Positions 33,347-41,313 of a stretch of 64,000 bases of DNA are shown here, piece by piece. The position numbers and the translations under genes are program-made. Positions within the stretch are counted from its first letter, which is position 1, and the number at the start of each line of letters is the position of its first letter. The notes under the pieces are model-generated. The model was not told where the DNA came from, did not search any database, and saw only the letters and a list, made by a program, of their open reading frames with translations. The DNA comes from Bacteroidia bacterium (GTDB taxonomy: Bacteria > Bacteroidota > Bacteroidia > J057), in the NCBI GenBank assembly GCA_030430575.1, contig JAUIKF010000007.1, positions 1-64,000 on the forward strand. The letters run 5' to 3'.

Positions 33347-34861
33347 ATGAAAAAGCATATCATTATTTTTTCGGCCCTATTAATGGTCGTCTCGCTATCC
33401 CCTGCCCAAACTTGGCAAGAAAAGCTAGAGATGATGGAAAAGCGGGTCAAGAATAAACTTGACGAGCAAAGACTACGCGTAGAGCGTCAATACGCGGAGC
33501 AAATGCGTCGCGTATGGATGGAGGCAAGCTTGCTGGAGGGAATGGCCCCACCACCAGAGCCAAAGCCTGTCGATCCGAGCTTTTTTGATCCTGCCAAAGG
33601 AATGCCTGCTCAGGCTGAAATCATTTTGGCGCCTGTGCCAGATGAAAAACCACTCCCACCAAGGGAGGAGGAGCCAGTAGAAGTGGCCCCTGATCCTGCC
33701 CCTAGAGCCAAGGCTCCCAATTTGCGGCCAGCCTCTAGTGACATGGCTGATGGGATCGCTCGCCTGGATAAAAAACTCTCTGCCAACTTCTTTGGCAGGG
33801 ACCTCATTTTGCGCTATGATTCTCGTGCGCTATTTGAACCCATGGACTATGTCAATGAAAATCATATTGCAGACCTTTGGCTGAAAATGGATCAGTCAAG
33901 CCATGAGATGCTTCTCTATCAGTTGCAGCGCTACGCTGAGCATATGCAACTCAATGATTGGGGGTATTGCCAATTGGTCAATAGGGCTGCGAAGCATATT
34001 TACCCACATAGCAAAAACTCGCGCGTGATCTTCAACTGGTTCCATTTATCAAAATCAGGCTATATCGCTACAGTAGCTTATAGCCGTGATCGACTGTATC
34101 TCATGATGCCGTCTGAGCATGTGCTTTATGGAAAAACCTACCTCAAAGGAGAAAATGGATTAAAATATTATGTCTTCGACTTGGACGGGACCGACCCCGA
34201 TTTGGCTAGGGTTCGTGTGTATGATAATAAATACCCCGAAGCATCCCGTAAACTCGATTTCGCGATCAGCAGAGCACCTGCTTTAGCAGAGCGGATAGAA
34301 ACCAGAAACCTCAAGTTTTCATACAAAGGGAATGACTATTCCTTCCCTGTGAAGATTAACAAGTATTTGATGGGATTTTATTCTTCCTATCCGTTTATGG
34401 ATTTAAATGTTTATATGGGTGCACCGCTTTCTCAAGCTGCAAGGAATTCTCTGATTCCATCACTTCGTGCAGCGACGAAAAATATGTCTGAACAAGAAGC
34501 TGCCAATTTCCTGTTGCGCTTTGTACAAACTGCCTTTGAATACAAAACAGATAGAGAACAGTTTGGAAAGGAAAGGTACCTTTTTGCTGAAGAAACCCTT
34601 TTCTATCGATACAGTGATTGTGAGGATCGCTCTGTTCTATTTGCCTACCTCGTACGTGAAGTAATAGGCTTAGAAGCGATTGGCTTAGTGTTCCCCGGTC
34701 ATGCAGCTACGGCTGTGAGTTTTGGGGAGGATGTCAAAGGAGATCATATCCGCTACCGAGGAAAAAAATACATCATTTGTGACCCTACCTATATCAATGC
34801 AGAACTAGGGATGGTCCTTCCTGCCTATAAAAACAAGGAAGCTAAAGTGGTGCGTTTTTAG
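33347..34861 (+). CDS. Exported transglutaminase-like cysteine protein
   Basis: The 504-residue protein has a signal peptide (cleavage near SPAQ). A coiled-coil and Pro/Glu-rich region spans ~20-130 and a long uncharacterised middle follows. The C-terminal transglutaminase-like core has Cys425 in 'YSDCEDRSVLFAYLV', His452 in 'FPGHAATAV' and Asp479 in 'YIICDPTYINA', the full Cys-His-Asp triad. Such cores act as peptidases, amidases or cross-linkers. It is the last gene before the strong terminator at 34890-34930. Confidence 0.78.
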   Translation: MKKHIIIFSALLMVVSLSPAQTWQEKLEMMEKRVKNKLDEQRLRVERQYAEQMRRVWMEASLLEGMAPPPEPKPVDPSFFDPAKGMPAQAEIILAPVPDEKPLPPREEEPVEVAPDPAPRAKAPNLRPASSDMADGIARLDKKLSANFFGRDLILRYDSRALFEPMDYVNENHIADLWLKMDQSSHEMLLYQLQRYAEHMQLNDWGYCQLVNRAAKHIYPHSKNSRVIFNWFHLSKSGYIATVAYSRDRLYLMMPSEHVLYGKTYLKGENGLKYYVFDLDGTDPDLARVRVYDNKYPEASRKLDFAISRAPALAERIETRNLKFSYKGNDYSFPVKINKYLMGFYSSYPFMDLNVYMGAPLSQAARNSLIPSLRAATKNMSEQEAANFLLRFVQTAFEYKTDREQFGKERYLFAEETLFYRYSDCEDRSVLFAYLVREVIGLEAIGLVFPGHAATAVSFGEDVKGDHIRYRGKKYIICDPTYINAELGMVLPAYKNKEAKVVRF

Positions 34862-34889
34862 CGGAAGAATCCACCTAATTCTCGCACAT

Positions 34890-34930
34890 AAAAATTGCGT
34901 GTACCTGATTTTCAGGTACACGCAATTTTT
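34890..34930 (+). terminator. Rho-independent terminator of the caspase/transglutaminase gene set
   Basis: A perfect 19-bp stem (34890-34908 with 34912-34930) has a 3-nt loop and a T-run at its 3' end, 28 bp past the last stop codon. It is symmetric enough to work on both strands. Confidence 0.88.
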
Positions 34931-35004
34931 ATTTCGGCACATTCCTTGTCATATATTCCTTGTTCCAATGTACGGCGTGAATTTCAATTCTTATAAAAAA
35001 GAAA

Positions 35005-35012
35005 TATCTTCG
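35005..35012 (+). promoter_or_regulatory. Weak candidate -7 element for the ABC/carotenoid genes
   Basis: TATCTTCG matches TAnnTTTG at all but one position and ends 7 nt before the ATG at 35020, so the transcript could be leaderless. No convincing -33 element is seen. Confidence 0.3.
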
Positions 35013-35019
35013 GACCCGT

Positions 35020-36762
35020 ATGCAGAATTCCCAAATACTTGAAGTGAAAAATCTCATCACTAGCTTTCGCGATGTGCAAGCTGTGAAAGGGACGTCATTT
35101 TACCTGGAAAAAGGGAAAACGTTAGGGATAGTAGGGGAGTCGGGAAGTGGAAAGTCTGTTACTGCCTTGTCTATCATGCAGTTAGTCGCAGCGCCAGGGA
35201 AGGTCACTCAGGGGGAAATTCTGTATAGAAACAAAGAAGATGAGGTGGTCGATTTGCTGAAATTGTCGGGAAAGTCGCTTAGGAAATATCGCGGAAATGA
35301 GATTTCCATGATCTTTCAAGAGCCAATGACCTCCCTTAATCCCGTCTTCACATGTGGGGCACAGGTGATGGAAAGTCTCAAGCTTCATCTGAATTTGTCC
35401 AAAGAAGCTGCACGTGAGAAGACACTTGAACTTTTCAACCGCGTTGAACTTCCGCGCCCCGAAAAACTTCTCAAGAGCTTTCCGCATCAAATATCAGGTG
35501 GTCAAAAGCAACGCGTGATGATTGCAATGGCCATGAGTTGTAATCCATCTATATTGATTGCAGATGAGCCGACAACCGCGCTGGATGTGACGGTTCAAAA
35601 ACGGATTCTTTCCTTGATGCGAGAATTGCAGGAAGAAACTGAGATGTCCACTATTTTTATCTCTCATGATTTGGGAGTAATAGCGGAGATTGCGGATGAA
35701 GTCTTGGTGATGTACAAGGGCGAAATTGTAGAGCGCGGGGACGTCCTCACCATTTTCGAAAACCCTTCTCATCCCTATACGAAAGGTCTTTTGGCTTGTA
35801 GGCCACCGCTGGATCGGAAATTACATAGACTGCCGACCATCGCAGATTTTTGGGATCAACAAGATAAGAAAGATGCGAAACTCGCTGAAACGTCTGAGGG
35901 GGTAGATGACGGCCGTGTGATAGGAGCAGCACCGTTGCTCAAAGTGGAAAACCTTACCACTACCTTTCAAATGCCATCTACCTGGTTTGGTGCAAAAAAG
36001 CGGTTTATCAAGGCTGTTGACAATGTGACATTCAATGTATACCCAGGGGAAACATTGGGACTTGTCGGAGAGTCTGGGTGTGGGAAAACAACGCTTGGGC
36101 GTTCTATCCTGCGCCTGATAGAGCCAGCGAGTGGAAAGGTATATTTCGATGGGCAATCTCTGACGGACATGGCCCCTATTGTGCTGAGGGCATTGCGCAA
36201 GCAAATTCAAATTATTTTCCAGGATCCTTATAGTTCGTTAAATCCGCGGATACCCATTGGAAAAGCGCTTATGGAACCGATGAAGGTGCATAAGCTGGGG
36301 AAGCATCTAGGGGAACAACGTGAAAAAGTCATGCACCTTCTGGAAAAGGTAGGCCTTTCTCCAGAACATTTTAATAGGTATCCTCATGAGTTTTCAGGGG
36401 GACAACGACAGCGAATCTGTATTGCAAGAGCCTTAGCTGTAGAACCTCGGTTCATCATCTGTGATGAGTCCGTCTCCGCATTGGATGTCTCCATTCAAGC
36501 ACAAGTGCTCAATTTGCTCAAAGATCTTCAGATGGAGTTTGGGTTTACCTATATCTTTATTTCTCATGACCTGAGCGTTGTTCGGTTCATGAGCGACAGG
36601 ATCATGGTGATGCGTGAAGGGAAAATTGTGGAACTGGGACAAGCGGATGATGTCTACGAACAGCCAGCATCGCCTTATACCAGGCAACTCATAGATGCGG
36701 TACCTCATGGATCGATAGATGAAATTCGCAAACGAGTCCACCTACGTGGAGCAGATTCATGA
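35020..36762 (+). CDS. Fused oligopeptide-type ABC transporter ATP-binding protein (two ATPase domains)
   Basis: The 580-residue protein has two complete ABC ATPase domains in tandem. The first has Walker A 'GESGSGKS', signature 'ISGGQKQRV' and Walker B 'ILIADEPTTAL', then the Opp/Dpp C-terminal motif 'NPSHPYTKGLLACRPP'. The second has 'GESGCGKT', 'FSGGQRQRI' and 'FIICDESVSAL', ending 'YEQPASPYTRQLIDAVP'. It equals DppD+DppF or GsiA-type fusions that drive peptide, nickel or glutathione uptake. No permease or binding protein is in the window. Its stop overlaps the start of the glycosyltransferase gene (ATGA), indicating translational coupling. Confidence 0.9.
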   Translation: MQNSQILEVKNLITSFRDVQAVKGTSFYLEKGKTLGIVGESGSGKSVTALSIMQLVAAPGKVTQGEILYRNKEDEVVDLLKLSGKSLRKYRGNEISMIFQEPMTSLNPVFTCGAQVMESLKLHLNLSKEAAREKTLELFNRVELPRPEKLLKSFPHQISGGQKQRVMIAMAMSCNPSILIADEPTTALDVTVQKRILSLMRELQEETEMSTIFISHDLGVIAEIADEVLVMYKGEIVERGDVLTIFENPSHPYTKGLLACRPPLDRKLHRLPTIADFWDQQDKKDAKLAETSEGVDDGRVIGAAPLLKVENLTTTFQMPSTWFGAKKRFIKAVDNVTFNVYPGETLGLVGESGCGKTTLGRSILRLIEPASGKVYFDGQSLTDMAPIVLRALRKQIQIIFQDPYSSLNPRIPIGKALMEPMKVHKLGKHLGEQREKVMHLLEKVGLSPEHFNRYPHEFSGGQRQRICIARALAVEPRFIICDESVSALDVSIQAQVLNLLKDLQMEFGFTYIFISHDLSVVRFMSDRIMVMREGKIVELGQADDVYEQPASPYTRQLIDAVPHGSIDEIRKRVHLRGADS

Positions 36763-37877
36763 CCTTGCTATTCCTTGCCTTTTGCTTTTTATTGATCCGA
36801 TTAGGGATTGCTTGGGGCAATGTCCTGACACGGCCTGTTTTGCGGAGCAGAGGGGAAATGCGCCAATCACCCTTTGTTTCTATCCTGGTGCCAGCCAGAA
36901 ATGAGGAAAAAAACCTTCCCGGTTTATTCCAAGCCATTAGCAGACTTCGATATTCAAATGTTGAGCTGATTGTATTGAATGACCATTCTGAAGATGGCAC
37001 AGAAGATTTGCTCAAGGAGCTGTGTGGGGAAAATGATCGCTTCCAATATATAAATGGGAAGGAACTTCCCGAGGGATGGTTAGGAAAGAACTGGGCTTGC
37101 CACCAGCTAGCAGAAGTGGCAGAAGGCGACTATTTCCTCTTTCTGGATGCAGACGTTGCTTTCTTGAATCCTCATCTCATCGATGTACTGCTCAGTAGTC
37201 GAGAGGCCCTTGACACTCAGTTAATTTCAGTATTTCCAGACCAGCTCATGCTAAATCTAGGAGAACGATTGGTAGTCCCGATCATGCACTACTTATTGCT
37301 CTCCATGTTGCCCTTATGGTGGATCTATCGGCTCCGGTTTCCTTCCATGGCTGCGGCCAATGGACAATTGATGTTTTTTGAAGGAGAATCCTATCGAACA
37401 CAACAATGGCACCAGCAGATGCGCAATTCAATAGTCGAAGACATTGCTATCATGCAAGCTGTCAAGCAACAAGGGCTAAAAGGGATGACCTTTACTGGAG
37501 GCGGATTCATTTCCACGCGTATGTATCAGAGTTATCGGGAGGGCTTGTCGGGATTCAGCAAAAATTTGTTGGCAGGGTTTGGGAATAGCATAGTAGGGCT
37601 TTTAGGGTACCTGTCTTTGACAGTGTTTTTGCCACTTTCGGGGCTATCGCAGATAGCCTTCACTTCACTGGAAATGCGCAGCATGGCCTTGGTGGTGGCT
37701 TGGTGTGTGGGGGTTATCGCCCTTCGGATAGGGATCAGTATATTGGCACGACAAGCTATTTGGAGAAATATTTTATTGCATCCTTTTCAAATTATAACAC
37801 TTTTGGTCATTTCGGGCTTATCTATGTTTAAAACAATAACAGGTACCTTGGAATGGAAAGGAAGAAAGCTCCCATAA
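36759..37877 (+). CDS. Membrane glycosyltransferase family 2 (CruG/CrtQ-like candidate)
   Basis: The 372-residue protein has an N-terminal transmembrane helix (~2-22), a GT2 catalytic core ('VSILVPARNEEKNLPGLFQAI', 'LNDHSEDGTEDLL', DxD-like 'FLDADVAF', 'NSIVEDIAIMQAVK' as the ED acid motif) and about three C-terminal membrane helices. Its coupling to a CruF-type carotenoid hydratase (TAATG overlap) suggests it adds a sugar to a hydroxylated carotenoid, as CruG does in cyanobacteria. Family is certain; substrate is inferred from context. Confidence 0.75.
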   Translation: MTLLFLAFCFLLIRLGIAWGNVLTRPVLRSRGEMRQSPFVSILVPARNEEKNLPGLFQAISRLRYSNVELIVLNDHSEDGTEDLLKELCGENDRFQYINGKELPEGWLGKNWACHQLAEVAEGDYFLFLDADVAFLNPHLIDVLLSSREALDTQLISVFPDQLMLNLGERLVVPIMHYLLLSMLPLWWIYRLRFPSMAAANGQLMFFEGESYRTQQWHQQMRNSIVEDIAIMQAVKQQGLKGMTFTGGGFISTRMYQSYREGLSGFSKNLLAGFGNSIVGLLGYLSLTVFLPLSGLSQIAFTSLEMRSMALVVAWCVGVIALRIGISILARQAIWRNILLHPFQIITLLVISGLSMFKTITGTLEWKGRKLP

Positions 37878-38506
37878 TGACTAATTACCAAAAGGCTGCC
37901 ATCGCATTTTTGGTTATCATCCATGGAGTTGGCATTTGGGGATTCATGTCTGAAGAATGGCGTCCCATTTTTCAGCAACTTTCCCCTTTTACCCTCATTC
38001 TGTCAGCTGGACTTCTGGCCTCTTTTCATACGAAGTGGACCAAGCAATTCTGGCTATTGATTGCAAACGTATTTGTACTCAGTTATGGGGTAGAGATAGT
38101 TGGTGTAAACACAGGGTTAATCTTTGGTACCTACACCTATGGAGATACCCTAGGGATAAAATGGCTGGGCACTCCCCCCTTAATTGGCTTGAATTGGGTG
38201 GTGCTGATTTATGTTACAGGGCTGATAGTGAGTAAGTTAAAGGGAAGTGTCTGGATGAAAATAACCCTTGGGGCTTGTCTCATGGTCCTGCTGGACCTGG
38301 TGATGGAACCCGTCGCAATTCGCTACGACTTTTGGGTATGGGAGGCGGACCAGATTCCTTTGCAAAACTATTTGGCTTGGTTTGCGATTTCCTGGGGATT
38401 CCTTTTCTTTTTCCTACGACTGAAGCCCTTTCCGCAAAATAAACTTGCCTTGGCTTTCTACTTGGTACAATGGGGATTTTTTGGCATTTTGGCAGTGGGC
38501 TTATAG
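37877..38506 (+). CDS. Carotenoid biosynthesis protein, CruF-like (DUF422)
   Basis: The 209-residue integral membrane protein has about six to seven helices and the DUF422/CruF pattern: 'YGVEIVGVNTGLIFGTYTYGDTLG', 'PLIGLNWVVLIY' and 'DLVMEPVAIRYDFWVW'. CruF enzymes hydrate the psi end (C1'-C2') of acyclic or monocyclic carotenoids, the route to myxol/saproxanthin-type pigments. The start ATG shares its A with the preceding TAA stop, so translation is coupled. Other crt genes are not in the window. Confidence 0.82.
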   Translation: MTNYQKAAIAFLVIIHGVGIWGFMSEEWRPIFQQLSPFTLILSAGLLASFHTKWTKQFWLLIANVFVLSYGVEIVGVNTGLIFGTYTYGDTLGIKWLGTPPLIGLNWVVLIYVTGLIVSKLKGSVWMKITLGACLMVLLDLVMEPVAIRYDFWVWEADQIPLQNYLAWFAISWGFLFFFLRLKPFPQNKLALAFYLVQWGFFGILAVGL

Positions 38507-38530
38507 CCAACAACTAATCACATTTCCCCA

Positions 38531-39124
38531 ATGAAACACATTATACTTGTATTACTTTTCATAGCTAGTTTTTCTTTCCTCAATGCCCAAAACTTTGATG
38601 GCGGGCTTGTAATAGGCTACAATATCAGCCAGATCGATGGAGATGCCTTTGCAGGGTATCATAAAGCTGGAGCCAGCTTAGGAGGATTTGTCTCTTATCG
38701 ACTGAACAGAACTTTGGTCCTTCAGCCCGAAATCCTCTGGGATCAACTAGGAAGCGCAGGCAAAAATGTCGCCTTTTCCAATCGTTTCAATTATATCTCA
38801 GTTCCCCTGTTGCTAAAATTTGCTATTCCCATTCAAATAGGACCTAAGGAGCATGATTTGCAGCTCCATCTGGGACCTGTGGTTGGCGTCATGATCAATG
38901 CGCGAGACCTCATCACCAAGGTCGATATTTCCGATAATTATCGTGGGTATGATGTCCGTGGCGTGGCAGGGGCTACTTTTGATGTTAGTCGAAGAATGGC
39001 CTTGTGTCTGCGATATGGCTATTCTCTTGCCCCTTTTGCCAAAGGAACTATTATCGGAATCGCTCGTGGCCCCTTTCATAATTACATTCATTTTTCTTTT
39101 CGCTGGTATTTGAGCCAAGGATGA
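38531..39124 (+). CDS. Small outer-membrane beta-barrel protein (PorT/OmpX-like)
   Basis: The 197-residue protein has a signal peptide (cleavage after LNAQ) and an eight-strand-like pattern of alternating residues ('FDGGLVIGYNISQIDGD', 'GASLGGFVSYRLNRTLVLQPEILW', 'YISVPLLLKFAI', 'LHLGPVVGVMI', 'YDVRGVAGATFDVSRRMALCLRYGYSL'). It ends 'FHNYIHFSFRWYLSQG', typical of the Bacteroidota outer-membrane beta-barrel (PorT-like) family. It lies 24 bp downstream of cruF, so it probably shares the transcript. Confidence 0.82.
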   Translation: MKHIILVLLFIASFSFLNAQNFDGGLVIGYNISQIDGDAFAGYHKAGASLGGFVSYRLNRTLVLQPEILWDQLGSAGKNVAFSNRFNYISVPLLLKFAIPIQIGPKEHDLQLHLGPVVGVMINARDLITKVDISDNYRGYDVRGVAGATFDVSRRMALCLRYGYSLAPFAKGTIIGIARGPFHNYIHFSFRWYLSQG

Positions 39125-39138
39125 GGGGAGGGGATTAA

Positions 39139-39396
39139 GTTCTGGGTTTTATGTTCTAGGTTTTAAGTCGTTCTCTCACCTAAAACCTAGATGTACTGAA
39201 ATATTAACTTGGGGCAAAATATTATCAGGCCTTAGACAGCTTAGCTGTCATTTTGAACGAAGTGAAAAATCTTACAACTCCCTCATAATCAAATAGTAAG
39301 ATCCTTCGTAGGGCTCAGGATGCCAAGTGAATTGTCAGCTAATTAAATTGCCCCCAAGTTAGGTTAGTTGTACACCTAGAACGTAGAACCTAGAAC
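39139..39396. repeat. Nested (three-level) inverted repeat
   Basis: Outer level: TTCTAGG/CCTAGAA words at 39139-39167 and 39372-39396 (with CTAGGTTTTA also pairing to 39181-39190). Middle level: 39206-39217 (AACTTGGGGCAA) pairs with 39348-39360, allowing one bulged base. Inner level: 39234-39275 pairs partly with 39296-39345, including a CTTAC/GTAAG core. The inner level belongs to the family at 32253-32355. The gene-free stretch 39125-39643 holds this element and, beyond 39400, nothing I recognise. Confidence 0.7.
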
Positions 39397-39643
39397 TTTC
39401 CTCTTATTGCTCCCGTAAATTAGGGGCACTAATTGCCCAATGATGAATTGCTTTCATTTTTTTTATAAACGATATTATTCTCATACACCCTGACCCCAAG
39501 AGATGCCTCATTTGCTATGCAAGTGGGGCATTTCTCATTTGTCTACTAAGAATCAAAAAGCAAAAACAAGCTTAACCCTTCAAAAATCCTTGTTCTCTAA
39601 TCTTTGTTCTGAAATCAACTTAACCCCTTAGCATTGTAATCTT

Positions 39644-39769
39644 ATGAATCCGCTTTTAAGTTTGTTGTCAAATCCTGCTATGTGGGTATCCATCCTTGCA
39701 TTGTGTATCGGCACCCTGGGATATGTGCTGATTTCCGTTTTGAAGGACGTCTGGAACCAACGTAAGTAA
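39644..39769 (+). CDS. Small single-pass membrane protein (41 residues)
   Basis: The short frame starts at ATG 39644 and ends with TAA at 39769. It encodes 41 residues with one clear transmembrane helix (about 12-34, 'MWVSILALCIGTLGYVLISVL') and a charged tail ending NQRK. It lies 34 bp upstream of the GldM-like lipoprotein, and both starts are preceded by the same AATCTTATGA context, which supports translation. It could be a minimal membrane partner of that lipoprotein. Function unknown. Confidence 0.6.
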   Translation: MNPLLSLLSNPAMWVSILALCIGTLGYVLISVLKDVWNQRK

Positions 39770-39803
39770 CCCTTTTATCTGACCTTAATACTTCTATAAT
39801 CTT

Positions 39804-41102
39804 ATGAAAAAAAGCCTGTTTTTGATTGGGGCTCTGCTATTTCTTGCCAGTTGTGGCTTAGGGGGTGGTGGTACCGTATTGGACGGATTTGTGAATAATT
39901 ATTGGCAAATGCGGCAGGGCAATGAGGTGCTTGAAGGACTGAATGCTTCTATTAGACAAGGCCTTGATAAGCGCCTCAACAATGCCTCTGAAGCTGATTC
40001 TGATTCAGCCGCCCAAATTCGGCTTCGTGAATTGTTTGATGCGAGAGAATTCATAGAAGATGTGCTAAACTACACCACTAATAAACTAGAAAAGCTGGCA
40101 GGATTGGATATTCCTGGTCATTCCATTCGGGAGAAAGATGCTTCTTCAGCTGTCGCATCCTTTTGGAAAAATGATGAATTGGATGCCCTCAGGGCTGCTT
40201 TTTTGCTCTATGAAAAAGACCTCGCCGAAATCGCAGCGGCAATGGAGGTAGAGCCGCTGGAAGTCATGTGGAAAAGAGAAGAGTTCTGGGATTATTTAGC
40301 ACAAGAAGGCCCAATTGTGAGTCACCTATGCCAAATGGAGGGCCTGAAATCAGCATTAATCAACGCTGAAAATTATTATTTAATGAAACTCCAGGAACAG
40401 CAAGAGCTTCCAGCAGCTATTTGGCTTTCCCCCTTGCAGCGCCTGTATCACTATGGGATGGAAATCACTTCTAAGAATTCTTTGGTAATGTATAGGGATT
40501 GTGGAAATGACGTCGAGATCAACGTTCCTGCATGGGAAGAGAATTATTCCCCGATAGTGGAAGTAGATAAAAATAGCTCAGTGCGGCAAGGGAAGGCCAA
40601 TCCGCGGAGTTTTCTGGTAGTTCCGAAGGGAAAGAAATGTGAAATAACTGTGAATGCCCAGGTAGGGAAGGAGTTGATGAAAATAGGGCAGGCCAAATAT
40701 AGAGTGGTTTCGCCTCCTAAACCCAAAATAGAGATGCTGGTCAACGGGAAGGTCTACAATGGAAGTTCTCCAATTCCTAAAACCAGCCGCCTCCTTGTCC
40801 GAATTGTCCCTGATCCAGAGTTCCGTCAGTTTATGCCTAATGACGCTCGCTATGGGATTACAAAAATTTCGGTTTTAGGTCAATTGTCTTTAGGGCCTCC
40901 CAAAAATGTAGGGCTGATCGAAGGAGGCAGAGCAGAGAAAGGCATCAAGGTAAGTATGCCTAGCCCAGTAAGGAAAGCCAGACCAGGAACTAAGGTCTAT
41001 GTACGTCTGGAAGAAATTTATCGGGTCAATTATCGGTCAAAAAAAATCCCAGAGACCCGGTTTTCTGAAATAGAGCGAACGCTTGGCTTGGTAACACGAT
41101 AA
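39804..41102 (+). CDS. GldM-like lipoprotein
   Basis: The 432-residue protein has lipobox 'LFLASC' (Cys17), a helical N-terminal half, and a C-terminal beta region. That region's pattern ('NSLVMYRDCGNDVEINVPAW', 'RSFLVVPKGKKCEITVNAQVGKELMKIGQAKYRVVSPPKPKIEML') follows the periplasmic domains of GldM/PorM, the shaft of the T9SS/gliding motor. True GldM has an N-terminal transmembrane helix and ~520 residues and sits in gldKLMN. This copy is lipidated, shorter and outside that context, so it is a paralogue of unknown role. The similarity is read by eye. Confidence 0.55.
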   Translation: MKKSLFLIGALLFLASCGLGGGGTVLDGFVNNYWQMRQGNEVLEGLNASIRQGLDKRLNNASEADSDSAAQIRLRELFDAREFIEDVLNYTTNKLEKLAGLDIPGHSIREKDASSAVASFWKNDELDALRAAFLLYEKDLAEIAAAMEVEPLEVMWKREEFWDYLAQEGPIVSHLCQMEGLKSALINAENYYLMKLQEQQELPAAIWLSPLQRLYHYGMEITSKNSLVMYRDCGNDVEINVPAWEENYSPIVEVDKNSSVRQGKANPRSFLVVPKGKKCEITVNAQVGKELMKIGQAKYRVVSPPKPKIEMLVNGKVYNGSSPIPKTSRLLVRIVPDPEFRQFMPNDARYGITKISVLGQLSLGPPKNVGLIEGGRAEKGIKVSMPSPVRKARPGTKVYVRLEEIYRVNYRSKKIPETRFSEIERTLGLVTR

Positions 41103-41152
41103 GCCTCGCTGTAAGAAGGAGCAGCCTTGCTTCTTGAGAACTTGTGTCAACG

Positions 41153-41194
41153 ATGTCCCAAAATGAGTCAATATTTCGTCTCATTTTGGGACAT
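41153..41194 (+). terminator. Hairpin terminator after the GldM-like gene
   Basis: Perfect 15-bp arms (41153-41167 and 41180-41194, ATGTCCCAAAATGAG) enclose a 12-nt loop, followed by TTCCTT. It lies 51 bp past the stop codon and could act in either direction. Confidence 0.7.
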
Positions 41195-41313
41195 TTCCTT
41201 GTGGGGTATTGCAAGAAGCTTGAGTATAAATGATTGAAAATGAATGTATTAAGCTAATGGAATGACCTTTGGATAAGAAATGGTACATTCATGCTTGAAT
41301 AACCGATTTTCCT

